64,000 nucleotides of DNA from Robertkochia solimangrovi (lineage in GTDB: Bacteria > Bacteroidota > Bacteroidia > Flavobacteriales > Flavobacteriaceae): the NCBI RefSeq assembly GCF_007279655.1, contig NZ_QKWN01000007.1:124001-188000 (forward strand), written 5' to 3'. A model generated the notes under the pieces. That model saw nothing but the letters and a program-made list of their open reading frames with translations. It was not told the DNA's origin and searched no databases. A program made the position numbers and the translations under genes. This document shows, piece after piece, positions 26,209 through 33,753 of this stretch. How positions within the stretch are numbered: the stretch's first letter is position 1; every line of letters begins with the position of its first letter.

Positions 26209-26562
26209 ATGGAGAGAATAGCCATTACTGACAAGGCTGCAACAGTAGTTCGCAAACTAAAAGAACAACACGGTGATCTCATCTTTCATCAAAGTGGTGG
26301 ATGCTGTGACGGCTCCTGCCCGATGATCTTTGAGAAAGAAGATATGTATCTCGATGAAAGTGATGTACTACTGGGACAACTCGAAGGGGTCAACTTCTAT
26401 ATGAACCGCGATCAATTTGAGTATTGGAAGCATACTTTCCTCACTATCGATATTACCGAAGGCCGCGGGTCCAGTTTCTCCTTAGAGATCCCAATGGGAA
26501 TACGATTCATCGTGCACTCCAGAATGTTAACCGAGGAGGAAAACAAGGTATTAAACCCTTAA
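26209..26562 (+). CDS. DUF779 protein, companion of aldehyde dehydrogenase
   Basis: This 117-residue protein has the DUF779 core: a HQSGGCCDGSCPM cysteine cluster near residues 27-40 and a C-terminal GRGSSFSLE...GIRF element. The genes are nearly always found beside ExaC/AldB-type dehydrogenases, as here, but the function is not known. The cysteine cluster could bind metal or sense a reactive aldehyde. It shares the AraC-controlled operon, separated by a strong hairpin. Confidence 0.85.
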   Translation: MERIAITDKAATVVRKLKEQHGDLIFHQSGGCCDGSCPMIFEKEDMYLDESDVLLGQLEGVNFYMNRDQFEYWKHTFLTIDITEGRGSSFSLEIPMGIRFIVHSRMLTEEENKVLNP

Positions 26563-26984
26563 TCTACTTTAAACATATAGAAAACTTAATACTGCTTTAT
26601 ATAGTGACACGTTACAAGGTTACAGGTAACAACGGAACAGAGAATGAAGAATTGAATATAACCCCATAATTCATAACCCTTAATTCATAATCCATAATTC
26701 ACAACCCTTTTAGAGTTAAAATGTTACTGATTGAACACATAAAGCAGAACCACATAAGAGTATCACTCCCTTCTCAATTATCAATTTTCAATTAAATCGA
26801 CGCCAGAAGTCAGAAAACAGAAAACAGCTAACTGCTTCAGCACTTACTACCTCCAGATAACAACGTTACAAGTAACATCGTAACACAAATGAATGGAAAC
26901 GACTCATAATTTTTTTTAGTAATTTCACAGTACTGTCCCTGACCGACGGATAGCCGTCATTTTTCACTAGAATTCAAAAGTATA
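26563..26984. repeat. 422-base spacer with microrepeat cluster B
   Basis: No gene is visible here. The 26665-26710 part repeats an ATAATTCATAACCCTT-like word three times with changes. CAGAAAACAGAAAACAGC lies at 26811-26828. GTAACATCGTAACAC at 26872-26886 is nearly the reverse complement of the GTGACGATGTTAC block at 5991-6003. A small GACGG/CCGTC hairpin with a T-run lies near 26945-26965, just before pncB. Confidence 0.5.
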
Positions 26985-28391
26985 ATGTTCGATATCTCCT
27001 TTTCACATACCGATCTTTATCAGATCTCAATGGCACAGTCTTTTTTTTTGAAAGGACGCGCTGAAACCCAATGTGTCTTCGATTACTTTTTCAGGAAGTT
27101 ACCCTACGAAGGGGGTTATGCCATTTTTTGCGGACTTTCGGAATTATTGCAACTCCTTGAAAAGATTCGGTTTACGGAAAGAGACCTTGACTTTTTAAAA
27201 GAAAAAGGGTTTGACAGTGACTTTCTGGCCTATTTGAAGGACTTCCGTTTCCGGGGTACGATCTTCGCTTGTCAGGAAGGTGATGTTATATTTCCTAACC
27301 GTCCGATCCTACAGGTTGAAGCTGGAATTGCGGAAGCCCAATTAACGGAAACCCTTTTACTGAACTATTTGAACTTTCAAAGTCTTATCGCGACCAAAGC
27401 ACGTAGAATCTATCAGGTAGCGAACGGAAAGACGCTTCTGGAACTCGGTTTAAGAAGAGCTCAGGGACTTGGCGGTTATCATGCCTCCAAGGCATCTTGT
27501 ATCGGCGGATTCAACGGAACCAGCAATGTATTGGCTTCCATGGATTTTGACCTTCCCGTTTCAGGTTCCATGGCACATTCCTATATTCAATCCTATGAGG
27601 ATGAACTTATGGCATTCCGGGATTTTGCTGAAACGAACCCGAATAACTGTGTATTACTTTTAGATACCTATGACACTCTCAACAGTGGACTTATCAATGC
27701 AATTACGGTAGCAAAGGAAATGGAAAATCGGGATAAAAGGTTGTTGGGGGTTCGGTTAGACAGTGGAGATCTCAGCTATTTATCAAAAGTCTGCAGACAA
27801 AGACTAAATGAAGCCGGACTCGATTATGTAAAGATCATCGTATCAAATCAGATCGACGAATATATCGTTAAAAGTCTGGAAGAACAAAAGGCTCCCATAG
27901 ATATCTATGGTGTCGGCACCTCCTTGGCCACCGCTAAACCTGACGCGGCACTTGATGGGGTTTATAAGTTGAGTGTATTTGATGGAAGTCCCCGAATGAA
28001 GATTTCGGAAACAGTCATTAAAACTACCTTACCCGATCAAAAACAGGTTTACAGAGCAATAGAAAATAATGGTGATTTTGCAGGAGCGGAGGTTATCACC
28101 TTAAGGAATGAAATGCCTCCCTCCAGAATGTTTCATGCTCATGAAGCGAGAAGACAATTATCTCTAAAGGAGTATCAATTACAACCGCTTTTGCATACTG
28201 TGATGAAAAATGGTATAATCGATCAGCAGGTAGCCTTAAAAACAGCAGACATCGCCCGGGAAAGTCTCCGTATCTTCGAAAAACTACCGGAAGATTACAA
28301 GCGTTTCGAATATCCTCATGATTATAAGATCGGCATCAGCGAAAATTTGATGGACAAAAGAAACACTTTGATGCATCGACTGAAGCATTAA
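26985..28391 (+). CDS. pncB: Nicotinate phosphoribosyltransferase
   Basis: This 468-residue protein is a nicotinate phosphoribosyltransferase, which makes nicotinate mononucleotide from nicotinate and PRPP in the NAD salvage pathway. Clear family blocks are the N-terminal SFSHTDLYQISMAQ, an ELGLRRAQG substrate motif, GTSNVLAS, SMAHSYIQS and the barrel elements VLLLDTYDT and LGVRLDSGDL. The length suits the bacterial form of ~470 residues. It is transcribed alone ahead of tRNA-Leu. It acts in the cytoplasm. Confidence 0.93.
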   Translation: MFDISFSHTDLYQISMAQSFFLKGRAETQCVFDYFFRKLPYEGGYAIFCGLSELLQLLEKIRFTERDLDFLKEKGFDSDFLAYLKDFRFRGTIFACQEGDVIFPNRPILQVEAGIAEAQLTETLLLNYLNFQSLIATKARRIYQVANGKTLLELGLRRAQGLGGYHASKASCIGGFNGTSNVLASMDFDLPVSGSMAHSYIQSYEDELMAFRDFAETNPNNCVLLLDTYDTLNSGLINAITVAKEMENRDKRLLGVRLDSGDLSYLSKVCRQRLNEAGLDYVKIIVSNQIDEYIVKSLEEQKAPIDIYGVGTSLATAKPDAALDGVYKLSVFDGSPRMKISETVIKTTLPDQKQVYRAIENNGDFAGAEVITLRNEMPPSRMFHAHEARRQLSLKEYQLQPLLHTVMKNGIIDQQVALKTADIARESLRIFEKLPEDYKRFEYPHDYKIGISENLMDKRNTLMHRLKH

Positions 28392-28465
28392 AATGACTGC
28401 TTATAAAGGTCAAATAATCCTTAAAAAATATTATTTTAAATATAGATGATATCTAACTATTTTTT

Positions 28466-28473
28466 TAGATTTG
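28466..28473 (+). promoter_or_regulatory. -7 box of tRNA-Leu
   Basis: TAGATTTG is a perfect TAnnTTTG box 26 bases before the tRNA 5' end. No well-spaced TTTG -33 box is seen. Confidence 0.45.
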
Positions 28474-28499
28474 CACCGCTGTTGAAATCAGCACCATTT

Positions 28500-28581
28500 G
28501 CACACGTGGTGAAATTGGTAGACACGCTGTCTTCAGGTGGCAGTGCCGTAAGGTGTGGAGGTTCGAGTCCTCTCGTGTGCA
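28500..28581 (+). tRNA. tRNA-Leu (anticodon CAG)
   Basis: This is an 82-nt class II tRNA. The acceptor stem pairs GCACACG (28500-28506) with CGTGTGC (28574-28580), and the discriminator base is A. The anticodon stem pairs CTGTC with GGCAG around the loop TTCAGGT, giving anticodon CAG for the codon CUG. A long variable arm follows, then a T-arm loop TTCGAGT. CCA is not encoded. The gene is followed at once by a terminator. Confidence 0.95.
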
Positions 28582-28582
28582 C

Positions 28583-28615
28583 AAAAAACCGTCCGGAATC
28601 CCAGACGGTTTTTTT
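28583..28615 (+). terminator. Terminator of tRNA-Leu
   Basis: AACCGTC (28587-28593) pairs with GACGGTT (28604-28610), extended by an A-run on the left and a T-run on the right. This is a standard Rho-independent terminator. Confidence 0.85.
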
Positions 28616-28625
28616 ATGTCTTTAA

Positions 28626-28718
28626 GATCCTGAGTCAGCGAAGCCCCGAAGTCAGGCCTGCCTGCTGTAGTCAGGATCGTCACTTCCCAGTGCGTAAGCA
28701 GAAGAAAAGACTTTAACC
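28626..28718 (+). repeat. Direct repeat, copy 1
   Basis: This copy begins GATCCTGAGTCAGCGAAG and ends TCACTTCCCAGTGCGTAAG...AAAGACTTTAACC. The same start and end occur at 30286-30341 in the same orientation, differing at a few bases. Copy 1 holds about 36 extra bases in the middle (from about 28644), themselves containing a repeated GTCAGG word. It begins 11 bases after the tRNA terminator. Confidence 0.75.
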
Positions 28719-28737
28719 AAACAGAACCTTCACCACT

Positions 28738-30066
28738 TCACTGTAGCTCCACCATCTCCTCCTCTGCGACCTTCTCATAAGGATTATTCAACAGGCTATT
28801 CAATTCCAGTCCGGTTATTATATTTTCCGTATTTCTTAAGAACCGTATCGGCGCATAGAGTCCCTCACCATAGAAATAATCATCTGCGATCGGTATCAAT
28901 TCTGTGGTTCCCCCAAAAACGCTGGCAATAAACTTACCATCCTGTTTTTGGATCAGAATTTCATCCTGATTTAAAAGGCTTTTATACCTGCCCGATAAGT
29001 CTTCTGCGATCCTATCAGATACTGGGACAATTACTTCAGTTGCGTTTGAACTCCCCATGCCATGCTCCATATTACACAGTTGACAATAACTCGGCTCGAA
29101 TCCTTTCAGCACGACGTGATCTACCGGATTTGTGGATTTTAATGCAAGAAAGATTGCCGAAAGATCTTCATCGGTCATATCCTTATAGAATCTCCAGGGC
29201 ATTACCGGACTGAGCGTTCCTCCCTTTCCGGTTCTGATCACAGCTATAAAATCTTTTTCCGTCCATGTCCCAATTCCGGAACTATCGGAAGAAATATTGG
29301 ATCCATATATGATCTTATCAAAATCTTCAAATGTAGACCCTCCGGCATACAGTTTAGGCTTACCTCCTTCAAAAGGTGTATGACATCCGGCACATACAGC
29401 AAGTCCAGCCAGATATTTACCTCTTTGAAGCGGATCGTTCATATCAGGTTCATCGATTGGATTATCTGTAATGCTGTTAAAGGGGTCAAATTTCAGGGCC
29501 ATCTCCATTTCTTCCGGAAGTTTTCTTTTAGGAATTTCTTTAACAATAGGTTTTAAAGTGCGAATATAGACCACCAGAGATACAAGGTCTTCATCGGTTA
29601 ATTGAGAAAAGCCGATGGTAGGCATATCGGCAAGTACACGACCATCCCTCCCAACACCTTTTCGTATGGCATTTGCGATCTCCGCATCGGTATATCCTCC
29701 AATCCCCGTCAGTGTATCAGCGGTGATATTCATAGAAAAAAGGCGGGTTGAATCTGTTTCAAACATCCTTCTGCCTACACCCTTTCTAGCCTCGAACAGG
29801 GAATCACCTGGCTTGGATTTCCATGCATCCGAATGACATCGAAAGCATTTCAACACATGGTTCGCAAGGTAATCGCCTCGACTTATCCTGGTCTCTGTAA
29901 CTTGAAATTTTGCATCTTCCAGCGGAATATTGGTTCCTGGATTGAAAAAAACTGAAGCTTCTATCTGTGCTACCGTCTTTTCTTTTTCACCTGAACAGGA
30001 GTTAGAATAGAACAGCACCCCCAAGACCAGCCAGAGCAACGAAAAAATACGGATCAATCTCTTCAT
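28738..30066 (-). CDS. Multi-domain cytochrome c lipoprotein
   Basis: This 442-residue lipoprotein (lipobox SNSC, Cys24) has two c-type heme sites, CFRCH at 74-78 and CAGCH at 225-229, each in a cytochrome c domain with a later methionine ligand candidate (PTIGF, MPWRF areas). A third site is degenerate: CQLC at 328-331 is followed by N instead of H. The layout resembles cytochrome subunits of alcohol or sugar dehydrogenases, but no dehydrogenase is adjacent. The ATG at 30066 is chosen because it opens the signal peptide; the frame is open 20 codons further. The gene is bracketed by direct repeats. Confidence 0.8.
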   Translation of the reverse strand: MKRLIRIFSLLWLVLGVLFYSNSCSGEKEKTVAQIEASVFFNPGTNIPLEDAKFQVTETRISRGDYLANHVLKCFRCHSDAWKSKPGDSLFEARKGVGRRMFETDSTRLFSMNITADTLTGIGGYTDAEIANAIRKGVGRDGRVLADMPTIGFSQLTDEDLVSLVVYIRTLKPIVKEIPKRKLPEEMEMALKFDPFNSITDNPIDEPDMNDPLQRGKYLAGLAVCAGCHTPFEGGKPKLYAGGSTFEDFDKIIYGSNISSDSSGIGTWTEKDFIAVIRTGKGGTLSPVMPWRFYKDMTDEDLSAIFLALKSTNPVDHVVLKGFEPSYCQLCNMEHGMGSSNATEVIVPVSDRIAEDLSGRYKSLLNQDEILIQKQDGKFIASVFGGTTELIPIADDYFYGEGLYAPIRFLRNTENIITGLELNSLLNNPYEKVAEEEMVELQ

Positions 30067-30285
30067 CTTATCGTGAGTTAGTTGGTTAACAGAATTAAAC
30101 TCAAAAGCTGTAGTGGGAGAAAACAATAACAGGTTATAGGCAGACAGGGCAAGAATACCCTAAATTTAAGCAATAAATAACCTAAAAACTATCACATTTA
30201 ACCCATAATTTGATAGAATCGGGTCATCTGTTCTATAGCAATAGAGCTCGATGAAATCCCTAATCCCTAATGAACCTGCGAAAAG

Positions 30286-30341
30286 GATCCTGAGCCAGTG
30301 AAGTCACTTCCAGTGCGCAAGCAGACACAAAGACTTTAACC
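30286..30341 (+). repeat. Direct repeat, copy 2
   Basis: This 56-base copy matches both ends of copy 1 at 28626-28718, in the same orientation, and lacks that copy's ~36-base middle. The two copies bracket the cytochrome c gene. Confidence 0.75.
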
Positions 30342-30400
30342 TATTCTTACAATTACAAAGCTCAGTAACTTCGATTACATTCAGGTTAACCAATATGACA

Positions 30401-30408
30401 TACCTTTG
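30401..30408 (+). promoter_or_regulatory. -7 box for DUF202 gene
   Basis: TACCTTTG fits TAnnTTTG exactly. The -33 region is poor (TTAC 22 bases upstream). The leader to the ATG at 30475 is about 60 bases. Confidence 0.45.
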
Positions 30409-30474
30409 TATCCGTTATGCATAATAGCAACATAACTTTCATTAAAACAATTAGATACATAAATAAAAACTACT

Positions 30475-30744
30475 ATGGCAAACAAAGGAGATCACATGAG
30501 TCTCACCGATATTCTGGCACTTGACCGTACAAGGCTTGCCAACGAAAGAACATTTCTCGCCTATTTTCGAACCTTTATCGTTTTTCTGAGTTCAGGACTT
30601 GCCATTATAAAACTCGAAATGCTGGAGCAGATCCAGTATATAGGATACGGCCTGGTGATTATTGCTCCGATACTCTTAGCTATCGGATTTGGAAGGTTCG
30701 TATATGTAAAGAGACATCTTGCTAAATTCTATAAGTACGAATAG
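30475..30744 (+). CDS. DUF202 (YidH-like) small membrane protein
   Basis: This 89-residue protein has the DUF202 pattern: an N-terminal LALDRTRLANERTFLAYFRT motif followed by two hydrophobic helices (about 33-50 and 58-76) and a basic tail. The family sits in the inner membrane and has no established function. It appears monocistronic, convergent with the MBOAT operon 63 bases further on. Confidence 0.85.
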   Translation: MANKGDHMSLTDILALDRTRLANERTFLAYFRTFIVFLSSGLAIIKLEMLEQIQYIGYGLVIIAPILLAIGFGRFVYVKRHLAKFYKYE

Positions 30745-30807
30745 CTCCAGGATATGGTTCTGATTTTAAAGATTGAATGCCTTGAAATTTACCAATAAAT
30801 AGTCTAA

Positions 30808-32466
30808 CTAGAACTGGAAGTAGATAAAAGGTTGGAAATCGGTGGAGAATGCCTGATAACACAAAACGCCAACCACAGCCACAACGGCTACTTTGACCGG
30901 TAACGGACTCACTCCATACCAGTGTTCGATCCTTTCTTTGGTGACCTGTGGTAACCAGTGTGTAATATATCCTACGAGCATTACAAAGAATACGGATTTG
31001 TACGCGACCAGTACATTCCAGGCATTTGCCCAATCCATATTATTGGTCACCTGCTTATAGAACTTGGAAATATGAGTCATACTCTCACCCCGGAAATAGA
31101 TACGGGTAAAGGTTATAAAGAGGAAGGTGATCAAAATTTTCCATGCGTGTACCATTATTCCGGTCTTGTTTTCCCACGGACTTACCTTTCGCCAGAATTT
31201 ATAAGTTACGATCCCAAGACCGTTTAAACCGCCCCAAATAACGAATTTCCAGCTAGCACCGTGCCATAATCCTCCGATAAGCATCGTCAGCATCACATTG
31301 ATATTCGTATTGATATGATTCTTTACCTTTTCTGAACGGTTCGCTCCAATGATAGCGGCCATGACCAAAAAAGGAATAACAAAGAACATTACAGGACTCT
31401 TAAAAGCAAGTATGACTCCAGTTAGTATAATTCCCAGAATAATATAGGTAGCGGTACTACCTTTTCTGTTACCTCCCAGGGGTATATACAGGTAATCACG
31501 TAACCAGGTCGAAAGTGAAATATGCCATCTACGCCAGAAATCTCCGGCATTTATAGCTTTATATGGTGAATTAAAGTTAACGGGGAGTTCAAATCCCATC
31601 AACAATGCCAATCCGATTGCTATGTCTGTATACCCTGAAAAATCTCCATAGATCTGAAGTGAATATCCGATCATAGCCATTATATTGGCGAATCCAGAGA
31701 ACATATCAGGCGTATCAAAAACACGATCCAAAAAATGCATGGCGATAAAATCAGCAAAGATCATTTTCTTGACCAGTCCCTTCAGGATCATAAATGTCCC
31801 TTTATTAAAATCATCCTTAGTGATAACTGTCGGAGCTGATATCTGGGGTACAAAGCTTTCGGCTCTCACGATAGGTCCGGCCACGAGTTGTGGAAAGAAA
31901 CTCACATAGAAACCGAAATCGAGTATTGAATCGAGCGGTTTCACCTTATTTCGGTAAATATCCACACTGTAACTGATGGTCTGAAATGTAAAGAAAGAGA
32001 TCCCTACAGGCAGAATGATCTTTTCAACTGTAAAGTAATTAACCGTAGTGAACCCATTACTCCACTGCGCAAGCCAGTTCACAACTTCGTAATTCGTATG
32101 AAATATATAATTGAAGGAATCTGTAAAAAAATAAGCGTATTTAAAATAACACAGCGTAGTGAGATTTATGATAACACTGAGTGTTACCAGAACTTTTCTC
32201 CAGGCTTGAACCTTGCTTCTGTAGATATTCTTACCTATAAAATAATCGACCAACGTTGAGAATATCAACAGAAGTACAAACATACCACTGGTCTTGTAAT
32301 AAAAGAACAAGGATACTGCAAACAGATAGATGTTACGAATCCGTTTTTTATCGTATACCAGAGAGAATACGAAATAAACAACTGCAAAAAAGATCCAGAA
32401 GTTAGCCTGGGTAAAGATTAGGGGGAAATCTTCCGTAAAAGTAAAAATATCTTTAAGCCTATTCAC
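30808..32466 (-). CDS. MBOAT-family O-acyltransferase (AlgI/PatA-like)
   Basis: This 552-residue polytopic membrane protein belongs to the MBOAT family. It contains the strongly conserved block FWRRWHISLSTWLRDYLYIPLGG and the catalytic histidine in GGLWHGASWKF, as in alginate O-acetylation protein AlgI. It should move acetyl groups across the inner membrane. The start is GTG at 32466, overlapping the end of the upstream SGNH gene by 8 bases, which points to coupled translation. With two SGNH proteins in the same operon it forms a surface O-acetylation module, analogous to PatA/PatB or AlgIJX. Confidence 0.88.
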   Translation of the reverse strand: MNRLKDIFTFTEDFPLIFTQANFWIFFAVVYFVFSLVYDKKRIRNIYLFAVSLFFYYKTSGMFVLLLIFSTLVDYFIGKNIYRSKVQAWRKVLVTLSVIINLTTLCYFKYAYFFTDSFNYIFHTNYEVVNWLAQWSNGFTTVNYFTVEKIILPVGISFFTFQTISYSVDIYRNKVKPLDSILDFGFYVSFFPQLVAGPIVRAESFVPQISAPTVITKDDFNKGTFMILKGLVKKMIFADFIAMHFLDRVFDTPDMFSGFANIMAMIGYSLQIYGDFSGYTDIAIGLALLMGFELPVNFNSPYKAINAGDFWRRWHISLSTWLRDYLYIPLGGNRKGSTATYIILGIILTGVILAFKSPVMFFVIPFLVMAAIIGANRSEKVKNHINTNINVMLTMLIGGLWHGASWKFVIWGGLNGLGIVTYKFWRKVSPWENKTGIMVHAWKILITFLFITFTRIYFRGESMTHISKFYKQVTNNMDWANAWNVLVAYKSVFFVMLVGYITHWLPQVTKERIEHWYGVSPLPVKVAVVAVVGVLCYQAFSTDFQPFIYFQF

Positions 32467-33748
32467 CTACTGATTTAAAATACGTTAGCAAACTGTTTTC
32501 CGGTCGGGCTGTAAAGCGTTCCCATTGTTCAACCATAGCCTTTAACAGAAGGTCAGCTTTAATACTATATCCCAACTTTGTGAAATGTATACGGTCGTTC
32601 GGCATAAGTCCGTTCTCATACCATTGCTGAGAAGCACCGATCCCTCCCATAATCTGGTAGAAATCCCAAACGGCCATATCATATTTCTGAGCGAGTTCAT
32701 AAATGATCTCCTGTTGTATTGCGGTATTCTTGTTAGGATATCGTTTTTTAAAGAAGGAGTCGTTTGGAACGGTCAGCAATATAGCACACTTCGGGTTCAC
32801 CCGAAGTATCATTTCGATGAATTTTTCATAGTGATCCCGAAATTCCTGAGGTTCGAAATTTCTTGTATAAGCGTCGTTGGTCCCGATGGAAACAATGAAC
32901 ATATCTGGTTTATATAGCTTTAACTGATTCTCAAAATAATTACAACGCTCATAAGATTTGAATTTAGCACCATTGGCACCGATACTGGTATATTCCACAC
33001 CAGGTTCATCATTCATCAGTTCAAGACCCATCAGTAAAAAATCGACAGCTGGAGACGAGGCCTTTCGCCTTACGATAAGCTTTATTTCCTCGGTTTCCTG
33101 GTCCAGTCTGAATTCTCTGTAATTCGCATCAGGATTCAAAGTGTCACTGACCACAGTAACGAGACTATCCGAAACGATGAGCTCATAATTATCCTGCCAG
33201 GTATTATAGAATACTCTGAGCTTATTGAAGCAATAGGGTTGTCGGGTGTAATTCTTGTAATTGGATTTGATCCTGATGGTATCTACCACATCATTAAAGG
33301 ATGCTGTTACCCCTGATAACCCCCAATCTGTATCATGATAACTTACTGAACAACGATACCCCTTCCATTTTGATTTATCGGCTTCCACACGATAGTTAAG
33401 CGGGTTATTGGTATGCGCCAGGTGATACGGAAAAATGAAGCCTCGCTGGCTCATGCTCACCCCATTCATATTTTGAAAGTATGTTCTGAGTTTGTTGGAG
33501 TAAATATCCGCCTGAATATGAGACCCTCCGATATGGAAAATATGGAGTTTCTCTTTCTTGCCTTCATAAAGGCTGTCAAGCTGGTCAAAGAAATTCCTGA
33601 AATTCGGAGAATCATCTGCAAATTTCAGGGAATTTGCCTGCATATCGATCAGGCCTCCCATTTCATTGGTCACGCTATCCAGCACATAATGCTGTGCATG
33701 AACGTGATAATAAACAATACATAGGGTAGTAAGTAGTAATCGCTTCAT
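32459..33748 (-). CDS. SGNH-hydrolase-like secreted acetylation protein
   Basis: This 429-residue protein has a signal peptide ending at HAQ (residue ~19). It has SGNH blocks: an HIGGSHIQAD block I in which the usual GDS is GGS, an Asn block SIGTNDAY, and a DRIHFTKLGY block V giving the Asp-His of the triad. Between blocks I and III lies a long beta-rich insert (~150 residues), as in AlgX/PatB-like acetyl-ester transferases. It probably takes acetyl from the MBOAT protein and attaches it to a periplasmic or surface glycan. It starts five bases after the other SGNH gene. Confidence 0.8.
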   Translation of the reverse strand: MKRLLLTTLCIVYYHVHAQHYVLDSVTNEMGGLIDMQANSLKFADDSPNFRNFFDQLDSLYEGKKEKLHIFHIGGSHIQADIYSNKLRTYFQNMNGVSMSQRGFIFPYHLAHTNNPLNYRVEADKSKWKGYRCSVSYHDTDWGLSGVTASFNDVVDTIRIKSNYKNYTRQPYCFNKLRVFYNTWQDNYELIVSDSLVTVVSDTLNPDANYREFRLDQETEEIKLIVRRKASSPAVDFLLMGLELMNDEPGVEYTSIGANGAKFKSYERCNYFENQLKLYKPDMFIVSIGTNDAYTRNFEPQEFRDHYEKFIEMILRVNPKCAILLTVPNDSFFKKRYPNKNTAIQQEIIYELAQKYDMAVWDFYQIMGGIGASQQWYENGLMPNDRIHFTKLGYSIKADLLLKAMVEQWERFTARPENSLLTYFKSVGE

Positions 33749-33753
33749 AAAAT

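Larger units (their letters stand above)
30067..30474. other. 408-base spacer upstream of the cytochrome gene
   Basis: This divergent spacer contains no gene. It holds the second direct-repeat copy (30286-30341) and the -7 box of the DUF202 gene (30401-30408). No clear promoter for the cytochrome gene was seen on the minus strand. Confidence 0.6.

Noticed and set aside
26945-26965. GACGG/CCGTC hairpin as a riboswitch or terminator for pncB
   Set aside because: Five base pairs only and close to the start; it may be structure by chance, so it is mentioned only with the spacer.
28465-28683. 72-codon open frame on the minus strand
   Set aside because: It reads straight through tRNA-Leu and its terminator, a well-known spurious translation of tRNA genes.
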